The notes below the pieces were generated by a model that saw only the letters and a list, made by a program, of their open reading frames with translations, did not search any database and was not told where the DNA came from. The translations under genes were made by a program, and so were the position numbers. Below, piece after piece: positions 1 to 11,600 of a stretch of DNA of 64,000 nt. Origin of the DNA: Bryoerythrophyllum caledonicum (lineage: Eukaryota; Streptophyta; Bryopsida; Pottiales; Pottiaceae); the NCBI GenBank assembly GCA_963971425.1, contig OZ020518.1, positions 16,124,990 to 16,188,989 of the forward strand, written 5' to 3'. How positions within the stretch are numbered: the stretch's first letter is position 1; every line of letters begins with the position of its first letter.

Positions 1-1
1 C

Positions 2-3000
2 TATCGCCTTCAGGGAATTGCTGGTCAGCCTCTTAAGTACTTCGAGAAACTTGTCTCATCTCAGGAGATTGTTGATGCAGAGAAGAAGCACAAGTCGAAT
101 CCAAATACTTGGTACACACTTACTATTGATTCACTTGTTGGGATTCTATACCAGATTAGTAATATTTTTCTCCACCCCTCAGAACTTGTTCATTTCAATT
201 GTTTTTGTATCAACATGCATCCGGTTTATACAATTTGATGTCCACTTTGCACTCCACTGGGGCAGCCGTTGTCGGCTGCCTCAACTAGGTACTTGTTGGC
301 TGACCAGTGGAATTCCTCAGGAGAGTCTACAAGGCTCATTGCCTGCTCATGCATACTTTCCTTCCTCAATTCTCTACCCTTTCTGCGTCTATGTATTGAT
401 TGATGTGTTGTCTAATTATTACAGCAATAGCTTGGTGATGCCGTGGCGCATGCTACTTGAATGTTTGAAGAGAAGTATCCGGAGATGTCATCGGAGTGGA
501 CATCCGTCAAGTTGCACGAGTCAATTGGTAAGGCTGTGAAGCAAGTGACGAAGGAGATGCATAATGAGCTGAAGAAGCAGTTACCGATTGTAGATCCCAA
601 GCACACGCCTCAGTTCCTTCAACAAGTGCGACTTCATTACGAGAGTCACGAGGATGACCCAGAGATGTCTCAAGAAAAGCTTTGGTACCTATCAACCTCA
701 GCAATGAACGCTGCCTCAAAGGTGAAGTGGCTGGAGCGTTGGAACAAGCCAGCTTCCTTGTGCGTTGCTGTTAAATTCCCAAAGGGAAAATTTACAGACC
801 ATAGCTTTCCTGAGTGGCTCACGAAGGCGACTTGGTGGGCACAGGTGAGTTTCAAAGCCCTATGCCATCACATTTTTCAACCATCAAACTTTTAATTTCT
901 TAATATATCCTCTATGTCATGTTAATACAGCTGTCGTCCGAGGTGAAGATCTTGTTTCACTCTACATTATCTGAGCTCGGTGAATCGATTGATTATCACC
1001 CAGTCGGTGAGAGCTCCATTCCAACAATTGAAGATTGGGTGGAAAGGATGCGAATTCAGCTATGGGACTTGGCGTTTCATGATGAGTTGGGTTCAAAAGG
1101 AGTGCACAAGAATCGTGCAGCGGAGTTGCAAGAAGGTCTTCCGGAGGCCGTCAGCCGGGTGCTGTACCGATACTTCTTCTACATCCTTTACCCGAGGAAT
1201 GCATTATCGAAGACGCCTGCATTCTTCAAGAGCTATTTGGATCGAGATTCTGACAATTGCATGATCACAGATGTTATCGCCAAGAAGTGGGCCCATCAAC
1301 ACTGGCAGAACTATGGGTGGTACTTGGATTGTCCATTGACAAAGCCGCCGTCGTTTGACATTCCTCTCAAGAACCGCATCCAACTTGAGTTAGTTGGTAA
1401 CGAAGTTTTCGTGCTTCCAGAGCTAGCAGCGGCAATGAAGGAGCCTCGAGGATCGAAGAGGAAGGCGGCAGCTGAAGAGAAGGCTAGGATGGAGAAAGCT
1501 GCAGCGGAGGCCAAAGCTACATCGGAGGCTGAAGCTACTGCTACACTGAAGGCTCTGGTAGTTGAGGCGGAAGCAAGTATGAAGCGTTGTGCTAAAGCTG
1601 CTATCGCGGAGATCACGGCAAAGCAGGCAGCCCTTTATTCAACCTCTATGGCAACGGATGTGGATGCGGACATGGAGATCATGGACAGAGCCCACGACAC
1701 CGTTATGGCATCTGTTGCTACGCGGATCCTTCATTCTTCGCCATCACTGCCGCAAGCTCTCTCCAGTCCTTTGTCTCTTGTCACTATGACATTGAAGAAA
1801 AAGGTGGCCAAGGTTCAATCAGTTGATCTCTCTGCTTCATCTTATCCCACTTCAGTCTTAGTGGAGTGGACAAGCATCCGGCAAATGATGGAGAAACTAC
1901 TAGAAGTTCACGAGTGCCTCACGAAGCTTAACAACTTTGGGCTCCAGGTACGGTCCTTCTCATGAAACTAAAAACTTGATATTTACACCTTTCTTTCTCA
2001 TTTAATGTTGTTTTACCTCCTCTACAGGTGAAGAAAGAGACTGGGAACGCCGCATTCTCGCTTCACTACAAACACTCTGGATTTGCATTGATTATGACAG
2101 ATGTGAAGGATGGCCTCTCCGTTCCAGGAATCTCCGTGAACGCAACTCAAATTTCACCTGGAATGAGTACTCAGTTCAAGATGTGGATTACTTGTTCGAA
2201 TTTGCGGAGAATTTCTCCACAAAGAAGATGCGATGCTGGTGTTTGCCCCTAACGTTCCTAGTATCCGAATAGACGTCTTCTCATATGTTGCGGCCTATAA
2301 TTTGAAATTATACCGAGAGTGGTTGGGAATCAACGACCTTCCGCTTTCCTCTCATACAAATCCAGGAGTTAAGGTTAGCTTATCTATCCAATTCATGGTG
2401 TCTTCCCTCTTTTCCACAACTCATTATTGAAGAGCTCTATTTCTAATTCCATTTGTAGTTCATTCTCTAACTCCCTTTCTAAACAATTTAAGTGTCGTCG
2501 ATTTCGAATTCTTCTCTTCATCCACAACGCGATGGAAGGTAATCACTTCTTGATTGCTGTGGATGAAGATCTCGTGGAGTTTGGCATGGGGGTCTCGGAA
2601 ACGGACGTCCTCTTCAACTTTACTTCTTCTGAGTCTCAATCCATGAATGGTTCCATTCCTTGGAGAGGTGCTTGTGAGAAAGACTTGGTCTTCCTCCAGA
2701 TTCTCATCGCGGCACTGACGAAGCGTGGAGATGTGGTCCTTGACACCACGGCGACAGTTGGTACATAGTGCTTCACCATGTTCGTATTCTCTATTTCTAA
2801 TTCTAGTTTGATTGCCCATAACAATTGTTTTCTGTCTCTAGGAAATTCAATTCAGGCTTGCACAACCATCGGTCGTTACATTGCAGCCCTTGAGGATGAC
2901 TCCCTTGTCTTTGAAGCAATGCTCTCTCAGTTCAAGACTTCCGAGCAAGCCGTTCACGTCCAAGCTTCCACTTTAGTGGCTCCGGTTGCATCTGATATTG

Positions 3001-3312
3001 ACGTGCCCATCCGTCAAGTCACTCGAAGAAACCGATTGAGTACGTACATTCTCATTTAATTTTCTTTTCATTTCGTTGAGCTGTTTTTATTTTTCTTCAT
3101 ATCTACTGATCCATGTTTTTCTACTCCAGACTGATGGCTGCTGTGTGTCACCAGTGACAGACTTTGTGATGTCTCCATGGGATGAAGAAGTCGCAAATTT
3201 ACAAGCAACCATATCATCACCAACTAGTTCTTCGCCAATTCTGCGTTTTAACAGACGTGTTCGTAGATATATTAATGATGAGGCAGAAGTAGACTTCGAC
3301 ATTATATCATGA
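2..3312 (+). pseudogene. Relic of a gene with a permuted DNA N4/N6-methyltransferase-like domain
   Basis: A multi-exon plus-strand gene, 5' end outside the window. Likely exons with GT-AG borders: about 2-160, about 431-845, 931-1947, 2028-2374, 2460-2767, 2842-3047 and 3130-3312 (approximate at some borders). The middle exon encodes an Ala/Lys/Glu-rich coiled coil (about 1440-1620). The C-terminal half reads like a beta-class DNA methylase. First comes a strand ending FALIMTDVKDGL, where DPPY-type catalytic motif IV would lie. Then DAMLVFAPNVPS and an EKDLVFLQILIAALTKRGD helix follow, and finally VVLDTTATVG, which joins across a clean intron to a stretch containing GRYIAALEDD, the place and shape of SAM-binding motif I. 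Decay is visible: an in-frame TGA at 458-460 where Trp is expected, and two frame changes between about 2100 and 2235. Family assignment is by eye. It could alternatively be an undescribed transposon gene. Confidence 0.6.
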
Positions 3313-4147
3313 ACCTCCATTAGTTCTAATTTCTTGCACATTTGAAGCCTCACTTCTCCTACTTTTGACTTACAGTTTCTCTTCACTCCATGGTTTTAAA
3401 CATTGAATACATTGCATTTTTTCTTTGTTGTCAACACTGTCTTTCCATGGTAAAGTCCTTCATTCTAAACCGTCTTTGTCCTCTTCTCTATATCATTCCT
3501 AAACCATTTTGTCAATTCAAATGAGTTGCTGAATAACTCTTCTTGTGCACTCTGCTTACAACAGTCCACTTTGTCCTCTCTTTGGTTCTGTCCATTGAAG
3601 AAATGTTCGTTTCTAATGTAATATTTGCAAAATTGAATTTTTACTTTGATATTGTTTATATCTAATGATACCTTTGGTCACCTTTAATCACGAATGTAAT
3701 TTTACTTACTTTAAATTTGCAGTGCCAGTAACTTAAACCCATTATCTCCTTCTAAATAGCAAATTCAGATTTCATTTCAAATCCAACTTTGTTCTCTTAC
3801 TTTCATGTAAGGAACTGATTTTTTCTATTTAAAATTCTACCACGATCATAGGGTAATATAACCCATGTCAATTCTAAGCCCTATTCTAATTTCATTTGAA
3901 GTGGCAAACTAATATATCATGACAACATTTGAATCTCCAAATGTGGTCCACTTCCCACGGCTATAGGACCCTATCCTAAACATTGACTTCCAATTTTTCT
4001 TTCACTTTTATTTACAAGTTTTCTAAACTTTTACTTTTTCTATAGAATCTCATCTTTTTTGCGCTCTATGCTCGCAAACCAAGGCTCGCCGTTCTCCGCT
4101 CGCGGCTCTAAGCTCGCAAAATAGCTTTCCCCAAGATCATACTGCAG
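3313..4147. other. AT-rich spacer between two gene relics
   Basis: No open frame, tRNA or clear terminal repeat is seen. The last 130 bases are richer in GC and carry several copies of a CTCGC motif (4,080-4,125), just ahead of the hAT-like relic, and may be remains of its upstream exon or intron. Confidence 0.5.
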
Positions 4148-5420
4148 GTGAAAACACGACGGTTGAGCATGTTGTCACCCCTGAAGAGGGTGATGAGGGA
4201 GTACAAGACGCTTTTGCTGAAGATGTCCGAGGACTGGATGGACAAGGACTCGAAGGCTGCAGCTCGCAAAGCAGCGAGAAAAAATTATGAGTTGCTTTCT
4301 AATATATCCGTACCTTGTGCCCTTGCTTGTTTTTTGCCTTTATTAGAGATTGTGCATGACTTGATTAAGTTCTCTCAGCAAAGAGATGTCTTCATTTGTG
4401 ATTATGTTGCTGCAATTAAGGTAAGCCAAACGCAACAGTACGAGCTGTATTGTAATCCTTCTACACAATTTGTATCTCATGCCTTTCGTAAGTTCCACGA
4501 TTTTGTTGCAGGACAACACAACAACATGTCAATCCGTTGGACACCTTCCATACTAGACCTCAACTCTGACATAGATCAACATGTTCAATGGAGTTGTGGC
4601 ACCTTGAGGTTTGATGTTGTAGCCTGTTATAGGTAACGAATATGGGGTTGCAGAACTGGTGACAAAAGGAAACATCGAGGTCATCCAATGCGTGAAGTCC
4701 TTGTGCGTAGGTATTGAACTGTCGTAGTTGAGGTTTTTTGATATCTGCGGTACTGGTTGTTCATTTCTACAAGAATAACTTTTGTTTTCTTTTCTGCACA
4801 GGCAGCTGAGAAGCTTATCAATGAGTTGAGCGGCAGATTTCCTGCTTCCAATGTCATGGATTCACTGGGGGTGATGTACCCCCAATACTGGTTGCACTCG
4901 AATGTTGAATTGTTGTTCGAGCGCCATTTCATGGTGTTGAAGGAACAATTTTGTTGAGACCGACGGATTGGCGATGGTGTGATCCTTGCCCTCCTCAATG
5001 AGGACAAATTGAACCACCAATGCAATACGTGGAAGAGCACAATGAAGGCCAATGTTGCTGCTGCGATGGAGAAGCCAATCTTGGTCACCACTTGACGCGT
5101 TTGTGGCGGAACATTGCAACGTCTGCATGGTTGAGGGCAGCTATCTCGGAGTGGATCAAATTGGCGGAGATTGTAGTTGTTCAAGTCTAGGGATCAGTTG
5201 AAGATGAGTGCATATTTTTGTCAGTGGCTTTCTCAAAGGGCAAGCTCAGCAATTGCTTGGACGAGCACTTGGAGTGCGTGGTGGGGGTCTATTCACAGAA
5301 ACACTACACGTTAAAGGATTTTTCTTTTGAGAATGCATACAAGGCGTGGCGGAAAGACAAAATGCGGAAGCTTGAGTCCTCAATAGAACCACTAATTCTC
5401 GAGGATGAAATAAGTTCATT
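4148..5420 (+). pseudogene. hAT-type transposase relic (C-terminal half with dimerisation domain)
   Basis: Three plus-strand blocks belong together. Block 1 (4148-4730) contains VHDLIKFSQQRDVFICDYVA and an LYCNPST motif, then IRWTPSILDLNSDID. Block 2 (from about 4802, after an intron with donor near 4730 and acceptor TCTGCACAG) reads AAEKLINELSGRFP and a YPQYWL motif. Block 3 (5,090-5,420) has RLWRNIATSAWLRAAISEW, then SVEDE followed by LSNCLDEHLECVVGVYSQKH, the typical hAT C-terminal dimerisation region. I recall these motifs from hAT-like proteins repeated in non-seed plant genomes. The copy is dead: stops interrupt the reading (TGA at 4955-4957, TAG after VVVQV near 5189), and the N-terminal BED finger is not seen. 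It may have been domesticated before decay, since it shares orientation with the methyltransferase-like relic upstream, but nothing proves a link. Confidence 0.7.
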
Positions 5421-6103
5421 GGCCGAGTTTGCGGATTTCCAAATAGAAGTCTTTGCTATCTATTATTGTTGTTTCTCATTAGTTGTCTGCAGCCTGCTTG
5501 CATATCTGTGATAGTAGTGTCTGTGACAATGTATTGCCTTTAGTTGCGATGGATCTCTTTCTTGATCTTGTATTTCCTTTTTGTTGGTCTCGTTGTTTCC
5601 TTTTTATGGTTGCCACAAAAGTCATGGAATCCGCGAACGATGAGAACCACTTGAGAGAATACGATTGCACAACTATTTTTTTTCAGAATGCAAAACACCA
5701 AAGTTGGTGAACCTTGTCGCCAAGAACTTCATTTTATTGCTAATATGTGTCACCTACTGCGCTCCATGATGTGATCTCTTAGGTGCCATTTTTTGAAAAG
5801 TTTGTCAATTGTAGGTGCCATTTTTTTAAAACAATTTTGCATGTGTAGCCAGAACAAGTTCTACGATTTTCTACATTATTCGCCACATAGAGCAAAAACG
5901 TTATTTTAGCCAGCAACCGAGGCGGAATCTGGAAGCGGGAGAGGTGCCACTTTGCTCCAAAGAACAATAATACTTTTGACAGTATAAAAAAATTTGGCGT
6001 CTAACTTTTCGCCATATGCCCTACCTTATACAACTAAGTGTGGCCACAGTGCAGACACTCTGAAAAGTCAAGAAAAATGGCTACCTCCATCTAAACAACA
6101 TTA
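5421..6103. other. Spacer without recognisable genes
   Basis: AT-rich, with short local repeats (GGTGCCATTTTTT twice at 5783-5825). The small open frames here show no family signature. Confidence 0.5.
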
Positions 6104-6461
6104 CCATGGATAAACCTTTGGTATGACACCTCCATGCCGAGTAATTGACTAAAGTGGGAAAAGGCCATTTGACATTCAAAATAACAATAAACTAATTTTC
6201 AACAAGAAATCACAAATTACTATATTTAGCATTATTTGGAGACCATGGTTTTAGAACCCGAGACCTTAGGGCTCCAAACACATGCCTTCATGCAATGGAA
6301 GAAAGTCTTTTGCCATCCCCACCCTCCTTTTATGTTTTTCCATATTCCAAATTCTGGAAATAAACAATTATTTCAATTCAACATCTTTACTTTAAAATTT
6401 CCAATTAATTTGGCATGCATTTTTTTAGTGAATGAATTCCAGACTAGAGGTTCACCTACGA
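6104..6461 (-). repeat. MITE with TA target site, same family as the copy at 27,065
   Basis: Ends are an inverted pair: the right end is AGAGGTTCACCTACG and the left end is its degenerate complement CCATGGATAAACCTTTGG. TA flanks both ends (6102-6103 and 6462-6463). Inner parts match the reverse complement of the 27,065-27,431 copy: CACCTCCATGCCGA next to the left end, and a segment with GAACCCGAGACCTTAGGGCT in the middle. Length 358 bp against 367 bp for the other copy. Non-autonomous, no ORF. Confidence 0.75.
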
Positions 6462-7318
6462 TAGTCTTATAGCTTATTAACTAAATATTGACATTTATAT
6501 ATTACAAAATTTCACTTCCATATTTACTCGTTTGATCCACACATTATACTATCCACTAACTAATGTTCTTACTTATGGACCCCCTTGTCTCCAATGCACC
6601 AAATGCAATCCCCAATTAAGTAATCATATATAAATATATACCCCTAATTATGGATGTAATGTAGACATAAGCATATTCTAAGATACTCCCCCCCCCTTGC
6701 TCTAAAATCCACATCAAAATGTATGCGCTACAAAACATATGAAATCAATAATATATTTGATTGGACAACAAGTATCCAACACCAATTTGCACGTAGACAA
6801 GGGAGCACCAATTTTGCCTCACAACATGAAACCTCAACTTGATCACATGCCAAAACTCAAATCGTAACAATAAAGCTCACAACACACCAAGCGACAAAGC
6901 ACCAGAGCTCCAATTACAAAATTCAAACTCATCTTCACTCCACTATTACCCCAACACCAAAGCACAATTCTCACACCATCGCTAAAAATAAGGAAAGCTC
7001 ACTCTAACCCTCACATTGTCGATCATAGCAACAAAGTAAACAACAATTCAAAATTGAAAACTGCTAGAGAAATCCAAACAACAAACCGCAAATTCTCTCT
7101 AGTCCAGACCTCCCTAAGCTGCCCAGTCCACCATGAGCGCAAGTAGTTGAGCATGCCGATGCACAAACTCTCAATGAGATCCATGAAAGCAAGCAAAACC
7201 ACACCCTAGAAAGCAATGCGCCAATCGGCAACATGATGCAATGTTTTGATACCTGGTGCAACACAATGTGGGGTCACCCTAGAATAAGCTTCATTGAATA
7301 AGCTCACCACTTTTACCA
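6462..7318. other. AT-rich spacer, unclassified repeat-like DNA
   Basis: Contains a C-run (6688-6697) and CA-rich sequence but no supported gene. It lies between two MITEs and is probably old transposon debris; no termini were found. Confidence 0.4.
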
Positions 7319-7735
7319 TAAGAGCATCTCCACCAAAGCCCACCGGCCCAACAGAAGTGCCCAGGCTCGCGTGACAAGAGCATTATGGCCTCCCACCCAA
7401 TAGTCGCATTAGCCAACCTAGTCGGGCAAGACAACGACAGTTGATGCTTGTAACATTCTTCCATCTTTTCCCAAACGTGAAATATCTTCAGGGCAAGCAG
7501 CACAACAAACAAGAAGTGGCCGCATGTCCCACTATGTGTTCTACTTCGCAAGTCAAGATCACTAGACATTCCACATTCACACCTCAAGTTCACAGGACAT
7601 TTGCTTTAGCCACTTACCAACGCCTAGAGAGTTGGTGGTAGGAGTTGGGCTCTATTACATGGACCAAAGGCAGGCTCCATTGGAACATCCCCCAACCCAC
7701 CATGGCTAGGTTAGCATCTCTGAGTGGAGATATTG
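7319..7735. repeat. MITE of the AAGAGCATCTCCA family, copy 1
   Basis: Starts AAGAGCATCTCCACC at 7321 and ends with a decayed inverted copy, GAGTGGAGATATT near 7733. The same terminus is found at 19,209-19,616 and 61,084-61,581. No ORF. The right boundary is approximate. Confidence 0.5.
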
Positions 7736-8362
7736 AAATTGAAAGAGAATAGCTTTGTATTGAGACCTTTGTACATCCTACTTTACAAGTCACTTAATTA
7801 GAGTTGAGAAAAAGCATAAGCAAGGGTTTAGAAAGTTCACAAATCTATATTTTATTCAACTATCTTTACCCATACAAGATATTATACCATTCACATTCTA
7901 TTGATAACCACAACATTTCCATTATTGTTCATAATATATTCTCTATGGTCTATTTTAAATCATTATCACCTCATCAAAATTCTTAAAAAAAGGTCAATAG
8001 AAGTTTGAAAAGTCAAGTAGTCACCTCAGATAAGGCAATAATTAGGAAGTCCAAGGTGCTACCAATGAGACATTGCATCCTCTTCCAAACTTCTTCAACC
8101 ATAGAGCTTGAGATACTTCACTATCACTGTCTTGGCCTTTTATCAATTGATAAGAGTTGTAATTCCAAGAGTTCCAAGTCTTCTCTTTCATCTTCCAAGT
8201 CCACAATGGCTTAGAAAGTCCACACTGGCTTCCAAGGCATTTTTTTAAAAAAGAAATAAAGGCTACCTATTCCATTGTAAAATCCAAAAAGCCCAACTAG
8301 AGAATTGGTATTTCTACAAAACCTCCATAATATAGGAACTAAAATCTCAAGAAAAGTAACTA
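7736..8362. other. AT-rich spacer
   Basis: No gene seen. Repeated TTCCAAG words (8155-8205) make local low-complexity sequence downstream of the Agenet gene's 3' end. Confidence 0.45.
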
Positions 8363-8366
8363 AGAA

Positions 8367-8602
8367 GGGAACACCGGGTTGAAGAAGGGTAACACCCGGT
8401 TGAAGGAGGGTAACACCGGGTTGAAGGAGGTAACACCGGGTTGAAGGAGGGTAACACCGGGTTGAAGGAGGGTAACACCGGGTTGAAGGAGGGTAACACC
8501 GAGTTGAAGGAGGGTAACACCGGGTTGAAGGAGGGTAACACCAGGTTGGAGGGTAACACCCGGTTGAAGGAGGGTAACACCGGGTTGAAGGAGGGTAACA
8601 CC
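8367..8602. repeat. 21-bp minisatellite, 12 copies
   Basis: Twelve head-to-tail copies of a unit close to GGGTAACACCGGGTTGAAGGA. Single-base changes and two shortened units break perfect periodicity. Because 21 is divisible by three and the unit lacks stops in some frames, it stays open on both strands over long stretches (EGNTGLK plus, VLPSFNP minus). It lies 87 bp beyond the stop codon of the Agenet gene, so it may fall within that gene's 3' UTR. Confidence 0.95.
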
Positions 8603-8688
8603 ATGTTCATGAAGCTAACAAACAACAGGAGGCACTAAAGTAAAATCCAAAGAAGATTATACACCCAGCCTAAAAAAGTCTCAGATCT

Positions 8689-11600
8689 TCAGGAGATTAC
8701 AAGCACCTCGTTTTCATCATCACCATCATCATCCAAGACAATCACACCCTGTAATAAACCAGATGCTCCAGAGCTCACATGACGTCGATGGCATGGTCCC
8801 TGTTCCAAAGAATCCCCAGCAACAACGGAAGGCTGTGGCAAAATTCCAGTCCTGGTTAACGACTGCCCAAATTCCCTACCAATAGTTAAACTTGGCCCAA
8901 AGTCCTTACTATTAATTGAAGTTTGCATACCCGGTCCTGCAGTTCCACTAGAAACTCTGAAACGTTGCTGTGTCAACACAGAATCAGGCACGTGCTTCGT
9001 CTCCACTCCACCTGATTTCATAAAAGCCTTCTGAAGTTCTCTCTTGCAGCGAGACACAATCCTTCGTGCCACGCCCAACCCAGTATCAGTTTCATAGTGC
9101 CCCAAATAAAGTTGCTCACCAGGTTTACCCGTACTCACAAAAACTTTCCTTTTATCCCCATCCCCATCAGCCCGAGTCTCAAAGTGCATCCTAGCCAGAA
9201 GCTGGATCCGCTGCAGCAAGTCAATGTTACCCAACTCACTAGAACAGCACAAACCTTGCCACAGAGTCGACCTTACTTCTGCAGCAACTCGGATCTCTTC
9301 TGGCGTCTGGAAGTTATCCAAGCTCACACGCTTAATCGCTTCCTTTCCGACGCAGCACTGCACCGTATCATGAACCCAAGGCTTGCAAATTGCTGCTACC
9401 GGATGTGGAGCCTCGGTTTTGACAATAGGAGCAGTTCCCCCAAATTGAATAACATTGGCAACCTTCTCCTTCATGGATGAATCTGAAGGAGAGCCAATTA
9501 CAGTATCAATTCCACTTGTTGTCGATAGAGAAAGACTTTCTAATCCCAATCCTGCTGGGCGAGTCTCTACTACTTTGGAAACTCCGGAGGTCTTGTTCAG
9601 ACTGGAGACGCCGACAGTAGTTTTATTTGCATCAATGGCTATCCCAGCGATTGGTTCAACCACAGTTGATCTAGACTTACAGGCGTTACCTTGGATGCTT
9701 TCCGAAAGCGTATCATAATTCAGTGGCTTCTCTTGAAATACCGAAAACTCCGGAACTTTCTCTTTTGAACTGTAAGACCGATTGGCATTAAGGGAGTCTT
9801 CTCTTGTTAAAGTACTTCCAAAACAGTCAACTTTTTCCTTTACTATACACACCAATTTTCCGTCCCTGATTATCCAACTGGGTTGCAGTGTAATTTTGTT
9901 CTCCTCAGACTTATCGTCCAAAACTTCAGAATCTGTCAATCACAGAAGACAAGTGTTCAAAGCTGTCAGAAAAAACCCTGCAAGCTTGTTCAAAACTAGA
10001 AGGTAATTCACTAATACTACAATGCTCAGGTTCATACAAAAGTAGAAGTATTAATAGAATTATGCCGACAAGTTCAAAAGCCTGAGCGTTGTTTATACCA
10101 CTAAGTTTCTAGGCCAAACCATAGGAGCTGATAGAATCAAAAGCGGAAAAATATGGTAAGTCACACATGAACTAGTAAGAAAGTTAGATTTAATTTAATA
10201 ACCACGCTTGCTTGAAAACTTCAGACCACTACGACTGTTCAAGCAATTTCTGCAGAAACCCTCATAAATCAAACTTGTGAAGGGCATGCATCCAGACCCT
10301 TCTCAATACGGAGAACTCACAGAACAAATCATGCAACAAAACATAAAATAATGGTATCTCACCTGATTCGTCGTGTGAAGGTATTTCATGGTTGCTCCCA
10401 CTTGATAGGTGAGAATTTGTCGTAAACCCCATTAACGATAATTTCTGCGCGAGGATCGTCATATTAAATAAGCTCATAACATTTATTACTAGAAAGAATG
10501 TCGGACGACCAGTTAGCAAGATTATCTTTATACTTTCCGTAATCTAGGTTCCATTTATGAGGGTCCCATCTTTTCAGAATCCTCAGAAAAATAGTGAGCA
10601 AAGAAGTCACGATACTTGAAATAAGGATATATATCAGAAGTTATAACAAAGATGAAGCCTCCTCAGTCTGAACTTGAGGAAAAGCTACATAGATCAATGT
10701 CCCATCAATATCATGACTGTGGCGTAAAAGTACTTCACATATTCTCGTCATATTAACATATATACCATGTATCTGGGTAGTAGTAAATTACGGCATACCA
10801 TTTCTGGGTCGAAAGAGTTCGGCAAAATCTGCATTTTGTCCAGAATATTTCATTATAGAATTATATAAAACCAACTGGTAATATCAATCTTTTTGATGAA
10901 GAGGAAAAGATACATGGTAAACTTTATATATGTACAAGGCTTCGTACAAGTGAACAAGGGTTTTCGACCACAAAAAATTTAGAGTGACTTGAACGTTTGT
11001 TAATGAATATTACATGACATATTTCTTACATTTTCAAATCAAAGCCAACTGTGCTATCTTTCGACGGTCACTATGAAGTTGAACAAATTAAGATACTTAA
11101 AATCCAAAATGAAGCTGTCTACTAGAGTTGAATCTAAAGCGGTGTTGGAGTTAGACTGTACCTGTTCAAAATGTCCGCAAAGACGATCTTCAACCTGCTG
11201 CTGCTCCTGCAGAAAACCTACAGATTCCAAGGGTCTTTCCTTTCCATGTATCACAGGATCTAGGTACCTAGACTCTCTCAATTTTCCAGGTACTTCCGTA
11301 AGAACTTTTATAGCCCCCCTCATGCGCGGCAGCTCAACAACTGGAGCAGGAATTGAAGCGTTTCCGGCAGCGCCTTCTACATCAACTCTCATTCTCTTAC
11401 TTTCTTTTCCAGGATCCGTGTCACAGACCTGCTTCCTCTTGAGTCCAACGTTGAACCTTGACGCAACGATTTCTAACCCCAAACTCAACACATGGGCAGC
11501 AATATCAGGCTGTCTCAAGTTCTCAATCCTGTGTTCTAGCTCATGTGCTTGCTTCAAAACGCTCCCAAACAAACGAACTTCTTCACAATCATTCAATAAG

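Noticed and set aside
2460-2819. Minus-strand 119-residue frame across the methylase-like relic
   Set aside because: Antisense shadow; the plus-strand reading carries the conserved motifs and joins across introns.
8367-8602. Short regular repeats that might suggest a CRISPR array or a coding repeat protein
   Set aside because: The repeats are contiguous without spacers, in a plant genome. The open frames on both strands follow from a 21-bp unit without stops.
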